A DNA stretch of 14,609 bases from JAIBJP01 sp035639875 (lineage in GTDB: Bacteria > Actinomycetota > Thermoleophilia > Gaiellales > Gaiellaceae): the NCBI GenBank assembly GCA_035639875.1, contig DASQXE010000043.1, forward strand, positions 1-14,609. Reading direction: 5' to 3'. Each line of letters opens with the position of its first letter. Within the stretch, counting starts at the first letter, position 1. Positions 1 through 6,192 of the stretch are shown one piece after another. Made by a program: the position numbers and the translations under genes. The notes below the pieces were generated by a model. It was not told the origin of the DNA and did not search any database. It was given only the letters and a program-made list of their open reading frames with translations.

Positions 1-72
1 TGGGCGCACCTGGGATCGAACCAGGGACCTCCCGCGTGTGAAGCGGGCGCTCTCCCGCTGAGCTATGCGCCC
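1..72 (-). tRNA. tRNA-Val (anticodon CAC)
   Basis: The reverse complement folds into a complete 72-nt cloverleaf. The 7-bp acceptor stem GGGCGCA/TGCGCCC is followed by discriminator A at position 1. The D arm is GCTC/GAGC, the anticodon stem CCCGC/GCGGG encloses loop TTCACAC, and the T arm is CCTGG/CCAGG with loop TTCGATC. Anticodon CAC reads GUG (valine), a frequent codon in a high-GC genome. Whether CCA is encoded cannot be seen, because the window starts at the discriminator base. The gene diverges from ffs. Confidence 0.97.
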
Positions 73-193
73 CGGGAAGGGCAAGTTTAGCGGCGGACGA
101 TTGCTACCATCGAGGCGCCCGGCCGTGCTAAGCGGGGAGCTAGCGGTTCCCTGAACCCGCAATCCGCTCTAGCGGGGCCGAATCCCTTCCCAA

Positions 194-372
194 GGGGGTT
201 GCTGTTCGAGGTAGGGCTTGCGTACGCAAGCGTTGACGGCCAGGTTCCGCGCACTGGGAGCCTGCGAACCGCGTCAGGTCCGGGAGGAAGCAGCGCTAAG
301 CAGTTTCTCCCAGGTGCCGCGGGGCAGCCTGGTCTGAGCGAGCGCCGCCGGCACCGCCTCGGGAGCGTCCTC
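194..372 (+). ncRNA. ffs: Signal recognition particle RNA (4.5S/SRP RNA)
   Basis: The RNA scaffold of the signal recognition particle binds Ffh and targets nascent membrane and secreted proteins. The diagnostic domain IV motif is at 273-294: GTCAGGTCC, the GNRA tetraloop GGGA, then GGAAGCAGC. Flanking helices support it: CACTGGGAG (252-260) with CTCCCAGGTG (307-316), CTGC with GCAG, and GGCCAGG (238-244) with CCTGGTC (328-334). I place the ends by a closing helix, GGGG..GCT-G-TTCGAGG (194-211) with CCTCGGGAGC..CCTC (357-372). A self-complementary hairpin, GCTTGC-GTAC-GCAAGC, sits at 216-231. The domain IV call is firm; the ends are inferred from pairing and may be off by tens of bases. ffs directly upstream of dnaX is the usual Gram-positive arrangement. 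Confidence 0.88.
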
Positions 373-414
373 GACGGAGGGTGCGCGGCCGGGCATTAAA
401 CTCCCCGGGAGCGC

Positions 415-2001
415 GTGACCGCCCTCTATCGCAAATACCGCCCGCAAGACTTCGACGAGGTCGTGGGCCAGGAGGCGGTGGTCCGCACCCTGCGCAACGC
501 GATCGAGCGCGATCAGCTCCGTCAGGCGTACCTGTTCGCCGGGCCTCGCGGCACCGGCAAGACCTCCCTAGCGCGCATCCTCGCCAAGTGCCTGAACTGC
601 GAGCGAGGACCGACCGCGAAGCCCGACAAGACGTGCAACTCGTGCCGCACCATCGCCGCCGGCACGTCCCTCGACGTGATCGAGATGGACGCCGCGAGCC
701 AGCGCGGGATCGACGACATTCGCGAGATCCGCGAGCACGTGATCCTCCAGCCGGTCGAGGGGCGCTACAAGGTCTACATCCTCGACGAGGCGCACCAGCT
801 CACGGACGCGGCCTTCAACGCGCTGCTGAAGCTGATCGAGGAGCCGCCGCCGCACCTCGTCTTCGTCTTCTGCACGACCGACCTGGGCAAGATGCTTCCG
901 ACGGTCCGGTCGCGCTGCCAGACGTTTTTATTCGCGCGCCCCCGCCTGGCCGAGCTGACTCGGCTGCTGCGCCAAGTCGCGGACGGGGAGAAGATCGACG
1001 CGCCGGACGCGGCGCTCTCCCTGATCGCGCGCAGCGCCCGGGGGAGCTTTCGCGACGCTGTCTCCACGCTCGACCAGCTGGCCGCCGCGACGGACGGACA
1101 GATCACCGTCCAGGCCGTGCTCCAACTCCTCGGCGCCGTCGAGGAGGAAGCGCTCTTCCGGATCTGCGACCTGATCGTCGACCGCGATACCGCCGGGCTC
1201 CTGAACTTCGTCGAGGAGCTCGCGGAGCAAGGACAAGATCTCTCGAGGCTCGTGACGGATCTCCTCGAGCATCTACGGCACGTTCTGCTCGTTCAGCACA
1301 TGGGCGAGGTGCCCGATTCGGTTCCCGCTACCCCGGAGGCGCGGGAGCGGTTGCAGGCGCAGGCCAACCAGCTCGCGGAGCCCGAGGTCCTCCGGCTGAT
1401 CGACCTCCTCGCCGTGGCCGTCGACGACGTGCGGCAGGGCGGCGATCCCCGCCTGCCGCTCGAGCTTGCACTCGTGAAAGTGACCCGTCCTGGGGCCGAC
1501 CTCTCACGCCAGTCGCTCTCGTTCCGCATCGAACAGCTCGAGACCAGGAGCCGCGGCGAGACGCCTGCGCCTCCTGCGGCGCCGGCGACTGAACGGCGCG
1601 CGCCTTCCTCGGAGCCGCAGCCGGAGGTCGATCTCGAGCAGGTGCAATCGGTGTGGAAACAGGCGATCCTACCCGCGGTCGGGGAGCGCTCGATCCCGAC
1701 AGCGTCCGTGCTCGGCGAGGCGCGGCCGGTCGAGCTGAGCGGCGACCGCCTTGTCATCGAGTTTCCGCCGGCCGCCTCGTTCCACCGCAATTTGGCCGAA
1801 GAGCCGAAGAATTCGGACCTCCTTGCGGAGATCCTCTTCGAGATCACCGGACGGCGCCTGAAGCCCGCTTTCGTCGTGGGCGAGGGCGAGGCGGAGGAAG
1901 CCGAGAGCGAGGAAGGCCCGATCAGCGAAGAGGACATCATCTCGCTGATGAAGAGCACTTTCGACGCGCGCGAGGTGGACGACTCGACCACGGCCGGCTA
2001 G
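415..2001 (+). CDS. dnaX: DNA polymerase III subunit gamma/tau
   Basis: The clamp-loader ATPase subunit of the replicative polymerase loads the beta clamp with delta and delta-prime. The 528-aa product begins MTALYRKYRPQDF, the family N-terminus. This supports the GTG start at 415, with SD-like GGGAG 3 nt upstream. Walker A is GPRGTGKT (residues 43-50). A zinc module uses C59, C62, C74 and C77. Walker B is LDEAH (123-127), sensor 1 is in FCTTD (152-156), and SRC is at 166-168. Domain III follows, then an acidic, variable tail. No A-rich slippery site like the one in E. coli dnaX was noticed, so a separate short gamma form is not suggested. The protein ends with TAG. It lies 42 nt after the inferred end of ffs and may be co-transcribed with it. 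Confidence 0.97.
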   Translation: MTALYRKYRPQDFDEVVGQEAVVRTLRNAIERDQLRQAYLFAGPRGTGKTSLARILAKCLNCERGPTAKPDKTCNSCRTIAAGTSLDVIEMDAASQRGIDDIREIREHVILQPVEGRYKVYILDEAHQLTDAAFNALLKLIEEPPPHLVFVFCTTDLGKMLPTVRSRCQTFLFARPRLAELTRLLRQVADGEKIDAPDAALSLIARSARGSFRDAVSTLDQLAAATDGQITVQAVLQLLGAVEEEALFRICDLIVDRDTAGLLNFVEELAEQGQDLSRLVTDLLEHLRHVLLVQHMGEVPDSVPATPEARERLQAQANQLAEPEVLRLIDLLAVAVDDVRQGGDPRLPLELALVKVTRPGADLSRQSLSFRIEQLETRSRGETPAPPAAPATERRAPSSEPQPEVDLEQVQSVWKQAILPAVGERSIPTASVLGEARPVELSGDRLVIEFPPAASFHRNLAEEPKNSDLLAEILFEITGRRLKPAFVVGEGEAEEAESEEGPISEEDIISLMKSTFDAREVDDSTTAG

Positions 2002-2096
2002 CTCGGCGCCACTCGACTCGGCTGCGTCTCGAACTCGCCCCCCGTAATCGAGGCGAGAACAAGAGGTGTCGGGGTGGTGAGCGCGAGCCGTGAGAG

Positions 2097-2124
2097 TTGA
2101 CTTGTCCACGAACTGTGGAAAAAT
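2097..2124 (+). promoter_or_regulatory. Candidate sigma-70-type promoter for the secreted-protein gene
   Basis: TTGACT (2097-2102) is separated by 16 bp from AAAAAT (2119-2124). This is a fair match to -35 and -10 hexamers and the only A/T-rich spot in the dnaX-secreted protein gap. The spacer holds an inverted pair, TCCAC/GTGGA, that also resembles two facing DnaA boxes. If used, it would give an mRNA with a leader of about 300 nt. The call rests on pattern only. Confidence 0.3.
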
Positions 2125-2217
2125 CGCGCCGGGAGTGACGTCTGCGGCTGACGACTCGTGGCGGAGTGTGCCCGCTACCGGTGAGGTTGTGCCTGGTTCG
2201 CCGCGGACCGGATTAGA

Positions 2218-2252
2218 ACGCCCCGTCCTACGGCAAGCGTCGGACGGGGCGT
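2218..2252 (+). terminator. Strong hairpin downstream of dnaX (terminator or leader element)
   Basis: ACGCCCCGTCC (2218-2228) pairs perfectly over 11 bp with GGACGGGGCGT (2242-2252) around a 13-nt loop. A pyrimidine-rich stretch follows but no U-run. It may end dnaX transcription, or it may be the first arm of a structured leader for the gene at 2433. Confidence 0.45.
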
Positions 2253-2305
2253 GGCACCGACCTTCCTGCCTTCGCGCTCAGGACGACGAATGACGGGAGG
2301 TGGTG

Positions 2306-2404
2306 CTTAGCGCCTAAGTCTAGTCGGCGCCCCTTCAGCGGGCGCATTCGAGTCGGCGTTCCCGCCCAGGCGGGATGAACGAGCTCACCCTCTTCGGGGT
2401 GAGC
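2306..2404 (+). promoter_or_regulatory. Structured 5' leader with stacked hairpins
   Basis: Four hairpins follow each other: CTTAG/CTAAG (2306-2318); GCGCCC/GGGCGC (2327-2345); CGTTC+CCGC/GCGG+GAACG with a 3-nt bulge (2357-2381); and GCTCACCC/GGGTGAGC with a 6-nt loop (2383-2404). The last ends 11 nt before the AGGAGG of the next gene. The gene-free stretch 2002-2432 holds these arms, the hairpin at 2218-2252 and the candidate promoter; I see no other coding region. I could not match it to a riboswitch class I know, so cis-regulation is an inference. Confidence 0.4.
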
Positions 2405-2432
2405 CGCTAGCAATGAGGAGGAGATGCTCCGA

Positions 2433-2876
2433 ATGCGACGCACGCTCTTTGCCCTCGCTGCGGTGGTGGCGACCGCGGCGCTCGCCGCCCCGGCGGCGTT
2501 TGCAGACAGCCCGCACTACATCAAAGGTCCGACAGTCACCGTGAGTGGCAACAGCCTCACGGTCTCGTGGAAGGCTGCCGGCCTCGGGAACACGGTGACC
2601 TCCGCGGACTTCTCCCTCACGGGAACCGCGAACGTGACGTCTCAGTGCTTCACGAAGACCGGTAACCCCGTGAACGGGGTGCCCAAGTCCGAGACGGTGG
2701 ACGTCGACGTGTCGGGCACCTTCCCGGTTCGCAACGGGTCGGTTACCGGCTCACTTACCGTCTCACCGCTCTCCACACTCAAGTGCACAGGCAACCAGCA
2801 CGTTGAAATCCAGTCGGTGTCGTTTGACCTAACCCTCGCAGGCGACGACCTGCCGCCAGTGCACCTGACGGGCTGA
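2433..2876 (+). CDS. Small secreted protein of unknown function
   Basis: The 147-aa product has a clear Sec signal peptide: MRR, a hydrophobic Ala/Leu/Val run, then APAAFA with likely cleavage after A24 before DSPHY. The mature part, about 123 aa, is rich in Ser, Thr, Val and Gly in alternating patterns, suggesting a beta-sandwich. It has exactly two cysteines, C72 and C118, which could form a disulfide outside the cell. I prefer ATG 2433, with AGGAG ending 9 nt upstream. ATG 2424 (MLRM...) is in frame but lies only 2 nt from AGGAGG. I do not recognise the family. The gene is unrelated to its neighbours dnaX and ybaB and has its own structured leader and a downstream hairpin, so it is probably an independent unit. 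Confidence 0.8.
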   Translation: MRRTLFALAAVVATAALAAPAAFADSPHYIKGPTVTVSGNSLTVSWKAAGLGNTVTSADFSLTGTANVTSQCFTKTGNPVNGVPKSETVDVDVSGTFPVRNGSVTGSLTVSPLSTLKCTGNQHVEIQSVSFDLTLAGDDLPPVHLTG

Positions 2877-2928
2877 CGCGATCCGGTCCGCGCGGAGCCG
2901 TCCGCGCGCTGACACCACCCGCGAAAAA

Positions 2929-2956
2929 GGCGCCCGGGGCCAAGGCCCCGGGCGCC
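2929..2956. terminator. Perfect 12-bp hairpin, probable terminator
   Basis: GGCGCCCGGGGC (2929-2940), loop CAAG, then GCCCCGGGCGCC (2945-2956). It lies 52 nt after the secreted-protein stop. On the plus strand no T-run follows. An A5 tract (2924-2928) precedes it, so the classical stem-plus-U form exists only for transcripts moving leftward. Actinobacterial terminators often lack the U-tract, so plus-strand termination is still likely. Confidence 0.6.
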
Positions 2957-3017
2957 GCCGCCTGAAGGCCCGGTACGCTTGTGGACACCCGACGAACGCT
3001 CAGCCGGAGGGCATGAA

Positions 3018-3338
3018 GTGTCCATGGACATGAACAAGATGCTCCAGCAGGTGCAGCAGATGCAGGAGGAGATGGCGAAGGCGCAGGAGGAGCTCGCCCA
3101 CGAGACCGTCGAGGCGTCGGTCGGCGGCGGCATGGTGGTCGTGAAAGCAAGCGGCTCCGGTGAGATCGTCGAGATCAGGATCTCGCCCGACGTCATCGAC
3201 CCCGATGATCCTGAGGGCCTAGCGGATCTGGTCCTCGCCGGCGTGAACGAGGCGCTGCGGAACGCGCACGAGCTCATGCAGTCGAAGCTCGGAGGCGCGA
3301 TGGGGGGCCTTCGCGGCCTCGGTCTTCCTGGCCTCTAG
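3018..3338 (+). CDS. ybaB: YbaB/EbfC family nucleoid-associated protein
   Basis: A small DNA-binding protein of the YbaB/EbfC family, commonly encoded between dnaX and recR, thought to act as a nucleoid-associated dimer. The 106-aa product has the family layout. An N-terminal helix (MNKMLQQVQQMQEEMAKAQ) is followed by a beta segment (GGGMVVVKASGSGEIVEIRIS), then DPDDPEGLADLVLAGVNEAL and a helix, and it ends in a Gly/Leu-rich tail. GTG 3018 is chosen because GGAGGG (3006-3011) lies 6 nt upstream; in-frame ATGs at 3024 and 3030 are alternatives. An out-of-frame ATG at 3013 opens a 6-codon frame over the start. recR follows 15 nt downstream. Confidence 0.92.
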   Translation: MSMDMNKMLQQVQQMQEEMAKAQEELAHETVEASVGGGMVVVKASGSGEIVEIRISPDVIDPDDPEGLADLVLAGVNEALRNAHELMQSKLGGAMGGLRGLGLPGL

Positions 3339-3353
3339 GCACAATTCGCGGGC

Positions 3354-3944
3354 ATGTTCAGCCCGCTCGTCGACAACCTGATCGCGCAGCTCTCCCGGCT
3401 TCCAGGAGTCGGTACGCGGACGGCACAGCGTCTCGCCTTTCACCTCTTGCGCGTCCCGAAGGAGGAAGCGCTCGCCCTCGCAGACGCCATCCGTGAGGTC
3501 AAGGAGCGCATCGGCTTCTGCCGGGAATGTGGGAATCTCACCGAGGAAGACCTCTGCGTGATCTGCCAGGACGCGCGCCGCGACCGCTCGGTTATCTGCG
3601 TCGTCGAGCAGCCGGCCGACCTGCTTTCGGTCGAGCGCACACACGAGTTTCGCGGCGTCTACCACGTGCTCGGCGGCGCCCTCAGTCCGCTCGACGGAGT
3701 CGAGCCGCAGCACCTGCGAATCGACGAGCTCGTCCGCCGAGTCGAAAGTAACGGTGTGGAGGAAGTCGTGCTGGCGACGAACCCGAACATGACCGGCGAG
3801 GCGACCGCGGCCTATCTCGCCGACCGGCTGCGCAACCGTACGCGCGTGACGCGTCTGGCGAGCGGGCTTCCCGTCGGTGGTGATCTCGAGTACGCGGACG
3901 AGGTCACCCTGGGCCGCGCTCTCTCCGGACGGAGACCGATGTGA
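3354..3944 (+). CDS. recR: Recombination mediator protein RecR
   Basis: RecR works with RecF and RecO to load RecA at gapped or stalled DNA. The 196-aa length is standard. An N-terminal helix-hairpin-helix (LPGVGTRTAQRLAFHLL, 16-32) is followed by a zinc finger, C56-x2-C59-x8-C68-x2-C71. A Toprim domain begins at ICVVEQPADLL (81-91) and continues through GGALSPLDG and ATNPNMTGEATA. The start ATG has only a weak GCGGG-like SD and lies 15 nt after ybaB, so it is probably co-translated. Its TGA overlaps the next gene's GTG start (GTGA, 3941-3944). Confidence 0.97.
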   Translation: MFSPLVDNLIAQLSRLPGVGTRTAQRLAFHLLRVPKEEALALADAIREVKERIGFCRECGNLTEEDLCVICQDARRDRSVICVVEQPADLLSVERTHEFRGVYHVLGGALSPLDGVEPQHLRIDELVRRVESNGVEEVVLATNPNMTGEATAAYLADRLRNRTRVTRLASGLPVGGDLEYADEVTLGRALSGRRPM

Positions 3945-5197
3945 GCGAGACGGCGTACGAAACAGTCCCCGCCGTCGAGAGCGACGAGCGGCAGGCGAGC
4001 GTCGGGACGGTGGTGATGAAGTTCGGCGGCACCTCGGTCGCCGATCCCGAGAAGATCCGGCGGGTGGCCGAGCGGCTCGTGGCCGCCAAGCGCGCCGGCG
4101 GCCGCGTGGTCGGAGTGGTCTCGGCGATGGGCCGCCACACCGACGAGCTCGTCGCGCTCGCCCACGAGGTCTCCCCGCAGCCCAAGCCGCGCGAGCTCGA
4201 CATGCTCATCTCCGTCGGCGAGCGGATCTCCTGCGCGCTCGTGGTCATGGCGATCTCGGACCTCGGGCTCGACGCGATCTCGCTGACGGGATCCCAGGCC
4301 GGCATCGTCACGGACACCGTCCACGGGAAGGCGAAGATCGTCGAGGTGCGGGGCCGGCGGATCCACGAGGCGCTCGACCAGGAGAAGATCGTGCTCGTGG
4401 CGGGATTCCAGGGCGTCTCAACCGATTTTGATATCACGACGCTGGGCCGCGGAGGCTCGGATACCACAGCCGTCGCGCTGGCGGCCGCGCTGGGCGCCGA
4501 TGCCTGCGAGATCTACACCGACGTCGACGGTGTCTTCACCGCCGACCCGCGCGTCGTCCCCGCCGCCCGCAAGCTGCACGCGGTCAGCTACGAGGAGATG
4601 CTCGAGATGGCAGCCTCTGGTGCTCGTGTGCTTGCGTTACGCTCGGTCGAGTTCGCCCGCAATCACCGCGTCAAGCTCCACGTCCGCTCCACGTTCACGG
4701 AGGAGGACGGGACCTGGATCATCGAGGAGGACGAGCGCATGCTGGAGAAGGCCATCATTTCCGGCGTCACGCACACGCTCGAGGAGGCGGTCTATCGCGT
4801 GCAGGGGGTCGAGCGGGCCGATCTCTTCGCCGCTCTGGCCGAGGCTTCCGTCTCGGTCGACACGATTATCCAGACCGACGGAGAGATCGTCTTTTCAGCT
4901 CCACTGGCGGATCGCGGCGACATCGAGGCTGCGCTCGAGCGGTTGGGCGCGCGCTGGGAGGAGCGCGACGATCTGGGCAAGGTGAGCGTCGTCGGCGCGG
5001 GGATGAAGAGCCATCCGGGAATCGCCGCGCAGACGTTCTCCCTCCTGCGCGAACTCGGCGTCGAGCCCAAGCTCGTCGCCACGTCTCCGATCAAGATCGC
5101 CTTTTACGTCCCGAAGGACGACGTCGAGCGTACGGTGCGCGGGCTCCACGACGCGTTCGAGCTGACGGCGGCCGGAGTCGATCGAGGGCATGCCTAG
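3941..5197 (+). CDS. lysC: Aspartate kinase
   Basis: Phosphorylates L-aspartate to aspartyl-4-phosphate, the first committed step to lysine, diaminopimelate, threonine and methionine. The 418-aa product has an amino-acid-kinase domain with KFGGTSV (27-33), SVGERIS (91-97), GRGGSDTTA (169-177) and YTDVDGVFTADPR (192-204). A C-terminal tandem ACT region covers roughly 270-418. GTG 3941 is chosen for GGAG 6 nt upstream; it adds about 25 residues before the usual start near MKFGG. The first ACT repeat (VYRVQGVERADLF) lacks the usual PG.A loop, so feedback control may differ. The 3' end overlaps asd by 8 nt. An internal SD and ATG suggest a separate beta subunit. Confidence 0.96.
   Translation: MSETAYETVPAVESDERQASVGTVVMKFGGTSVADPEKIRRVAERLVAAKRAGGRVVGVVSAMGRHTDELVALAHEVSPQPKPRELDMLISVGERISCALVVMAISDLGLDAISLTGSQAGIVTDTVHGKAKIVEVRGRRIHEALDQEKIVLVAGFQGVSTDFDITTLGRGGSDTTAVALAAALGADACEIYTDVDGVFTADPRVVPAARKLHAVSYEEMLEMAASGARVLALRSVEFARNHRVKLHVRSTFTEEDGTWIIEEDERMLEKAIISGVTHTLEEAVYRVQGVERADLFAALAEASVSVDTIIQTDGEIVFSAPLADRGDIEAALERLGARWEERDDLGKVSVVGAGMKSHPGIAAQTFSLLRELGVEPKLVATSPIKIAFYVPKDDVERTVRGLHDAFELTAAGVDRGHA
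4739..5197 (+). CDS. Possible aspartate kinase beta subunit (internal in-frame start)
   Basis: Met267 of the kinase is preceded by GAGGAGG (4724-4730) with an 8-nt spacer, an excellent Shine-Dalgarno inside the gene. Translation from here would give a 152-aa polypeptide made only of the ACT region. Bacillus and Corynebacterium aspartate kinases are known alpha2beta2 enzymes whose beta chain starts internally at a similar point. The internal SD is seen directly; use of the start is inferred by analogy. The SD could also reflect the Glu-Glu codons alone. Confidence 0.5.
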   Translation: MLEKAIISGVTHTLEEAVYRVQGVERADLFAALAEASVSVDTIIQTDGEIVFSAPLADRGDIEAALERLGARWEERDDLGKVSVVGAGMKSHPGIAAQTFSLLRELGVEPKLVATSPIKIAFYVPKDDVERTVRGLHDAFELTAAGVDRGHA

Positions 5198-6128
5198 GAT
5201 CGGCGTCGTCGGTGCCACGGGCGCCGTCGGGACGGTCACGCTCCGGCTCCTCGCGGAGCGGGGCTTCGACGACGTACGCGCGTTTGCGTCTTCCCGATCC
5301 GCGGGCCGGGCTCTTCCGTTCGGCGAGCGTCGCATCGAGGTGGAGGAGGCGACGCCGGAAGCGCTCTCGGCGGGCGGTCTCGATCTCTGCTTCTTCTCCG
5401 TGGGGACGGAGGCGAGCCGCGCGCTCGTCCCCGCCGCCGTGGCCGGCGGCGCCGTTGCGATCGACAAGTCGGATGCCTATCGGCTCGCCGACGGCATCCC
5501 GCTCGTCGTCGTGGGTGTCAACGACGAGGTTTTGAACGGCGACCAGATCGTGGCGAACCCGAATTGCTCGGCCATCCAGCTTGCGTGCGTCCTCAAGCCG
5601 CTGCACGAGGCCGCCGGGTTGGTACGCGTTCGCCTGGCGACATACCAGTCGATGTCGGGCGCCGGCGATGCGGGTATCGACCGGCTGCGGGCGACGAAGC
5701 CGATGGAGGCGGATCTCGCCATGGATTGGGAGCTCGAGGGCGACGAGTTCACGGAAGAGTCGAAGCTCCGCGCCGAGACCCGAAAGATTCTCGGATTGGC
5801 ATCGTTGCCTGTTCAGGCAACGTGCATCCGTGTTCCGGTACTCGTCGGGCACGGGCAGGCGCTCTGGGTCGAGACGGAGCAGCCGCTCACTCCGGAGGAC
5901 GCAACCGAGGTGCTCGCAGCCGCGCCACAGCTCCGCTTGGCGGAGTTTCCGACGCCGAAGGACGCGGCCGGTCAGGACGAGGTGCTGGTGGCGCGGATCC
6001 GGCCGGACGTGACCGACGAAAAAGGTCTGGCCCTCTGGACGGTGTGCGACAACCTGCGCAAGGGCGCGGCGCTCAACGCAGTCCAGATCGCCGAGGCGCT
6101 CCTCGACCGCCGCCTCCTACCGGCCTAA
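5190..6128 (+). CDS. asd: Aspartate-semialdehyde dehydrogenase
   Basis: Reduces aspartyl phosphate to aspartate semialdehyde with NADPH, the step after aspartate kinase. The 312-aa product has an N-terminal Rossmann motif, GVVGATGAVG (5-14), and the active-site NPNCS with C126. YQSMSGAG, ESKLRAETRKIL and CIRVPVLVGH carry the substrate-binding residues. It is somewhat shorter than the usual 330-345 aa: the segment before ETRKIL (KPMEADLAMDWELEGDEF) lacks the common FNVIPQI-type stretch. ATG 5190 overlaps the kinase stop by 8 nt with only a GAGGG almost touching it, so translation is probably coupled. It ends the rightward operon; a hairpin follows. Confidence 0.95.
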   Translation: MPRIGVVGATGAVGTVTLRLLAERGFDDVRAFASSRSAGRALPFGERRIEVEEATPEALSAGGLDLCFFSVGTEASRALVPAAVAGGAVAIDKSDAYRLADGIPLVVVGVNDEVLNGDQIVANPNCSAIQLACVLKPLHEAAGLVRVRLATYQSMSGAGDAGIDRLRATKPMEADLAMDWELEGDEFTEESKLRAETRKILGLASLPVQATCIRVPVLVGHGQALWVETEQPLTPEDATEVLAAAPQLRLAEFPTPKDAAGQDEVLVARIRPDVTDEKGLALWTVCDNLRKGAALNAVQIAEALLDRRLLPA

Positions 6129-6142
6129 CGGCGTCTCTTTCG

Positions 6143-6174
6143 GACATGCCCGGGGCCTGTTCCCGGGCCATGTC
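6143..6174. terminator. Hairpin between convergent asd and GNAT genes
   Basis: GACATG+CCCGGG (6143-6154) pairs with CCCGGG+CATGTC (6162-6174) around a 7-nt loop with one bulged C, giving 12 base pairs. It sits in the 64-bp gap between two converging genes, so it can serve both. Neither side has a T-run. Confidence 0.65.
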
Positions 6175-6192
6175 GAGATTCGACGTGGCCGT

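Noticed and set aside
381..1592. 403-codon plus-strand frame overlapping dnaX
   Set aside because: It is out of frame with DnaX, starts inside the ffs-dnaX gap, and is Arg/Pro-rich without motifs.
2097..2124. Origin of replication next to dnaX
   Set aside because: Only two or three imperfect boxes, no box cluster, no AT-rich unwinding region, and no dnaA/dnaN in the window.
2100..2423. Assignment of the leader to c-di-AMP, c-di-GMP, cobalamin, SAM or glycine riboswitches
   Set aside because: I looked for the conserved core sequences of these classes as I know them and found no convincing match; left as unassigned.
2979..3017. TTG start at 2979 for YbaB
   Set aside because: It has no SD, and the added residues are not family-like. 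GGAGGG is correctly spaced for GTG 3018.
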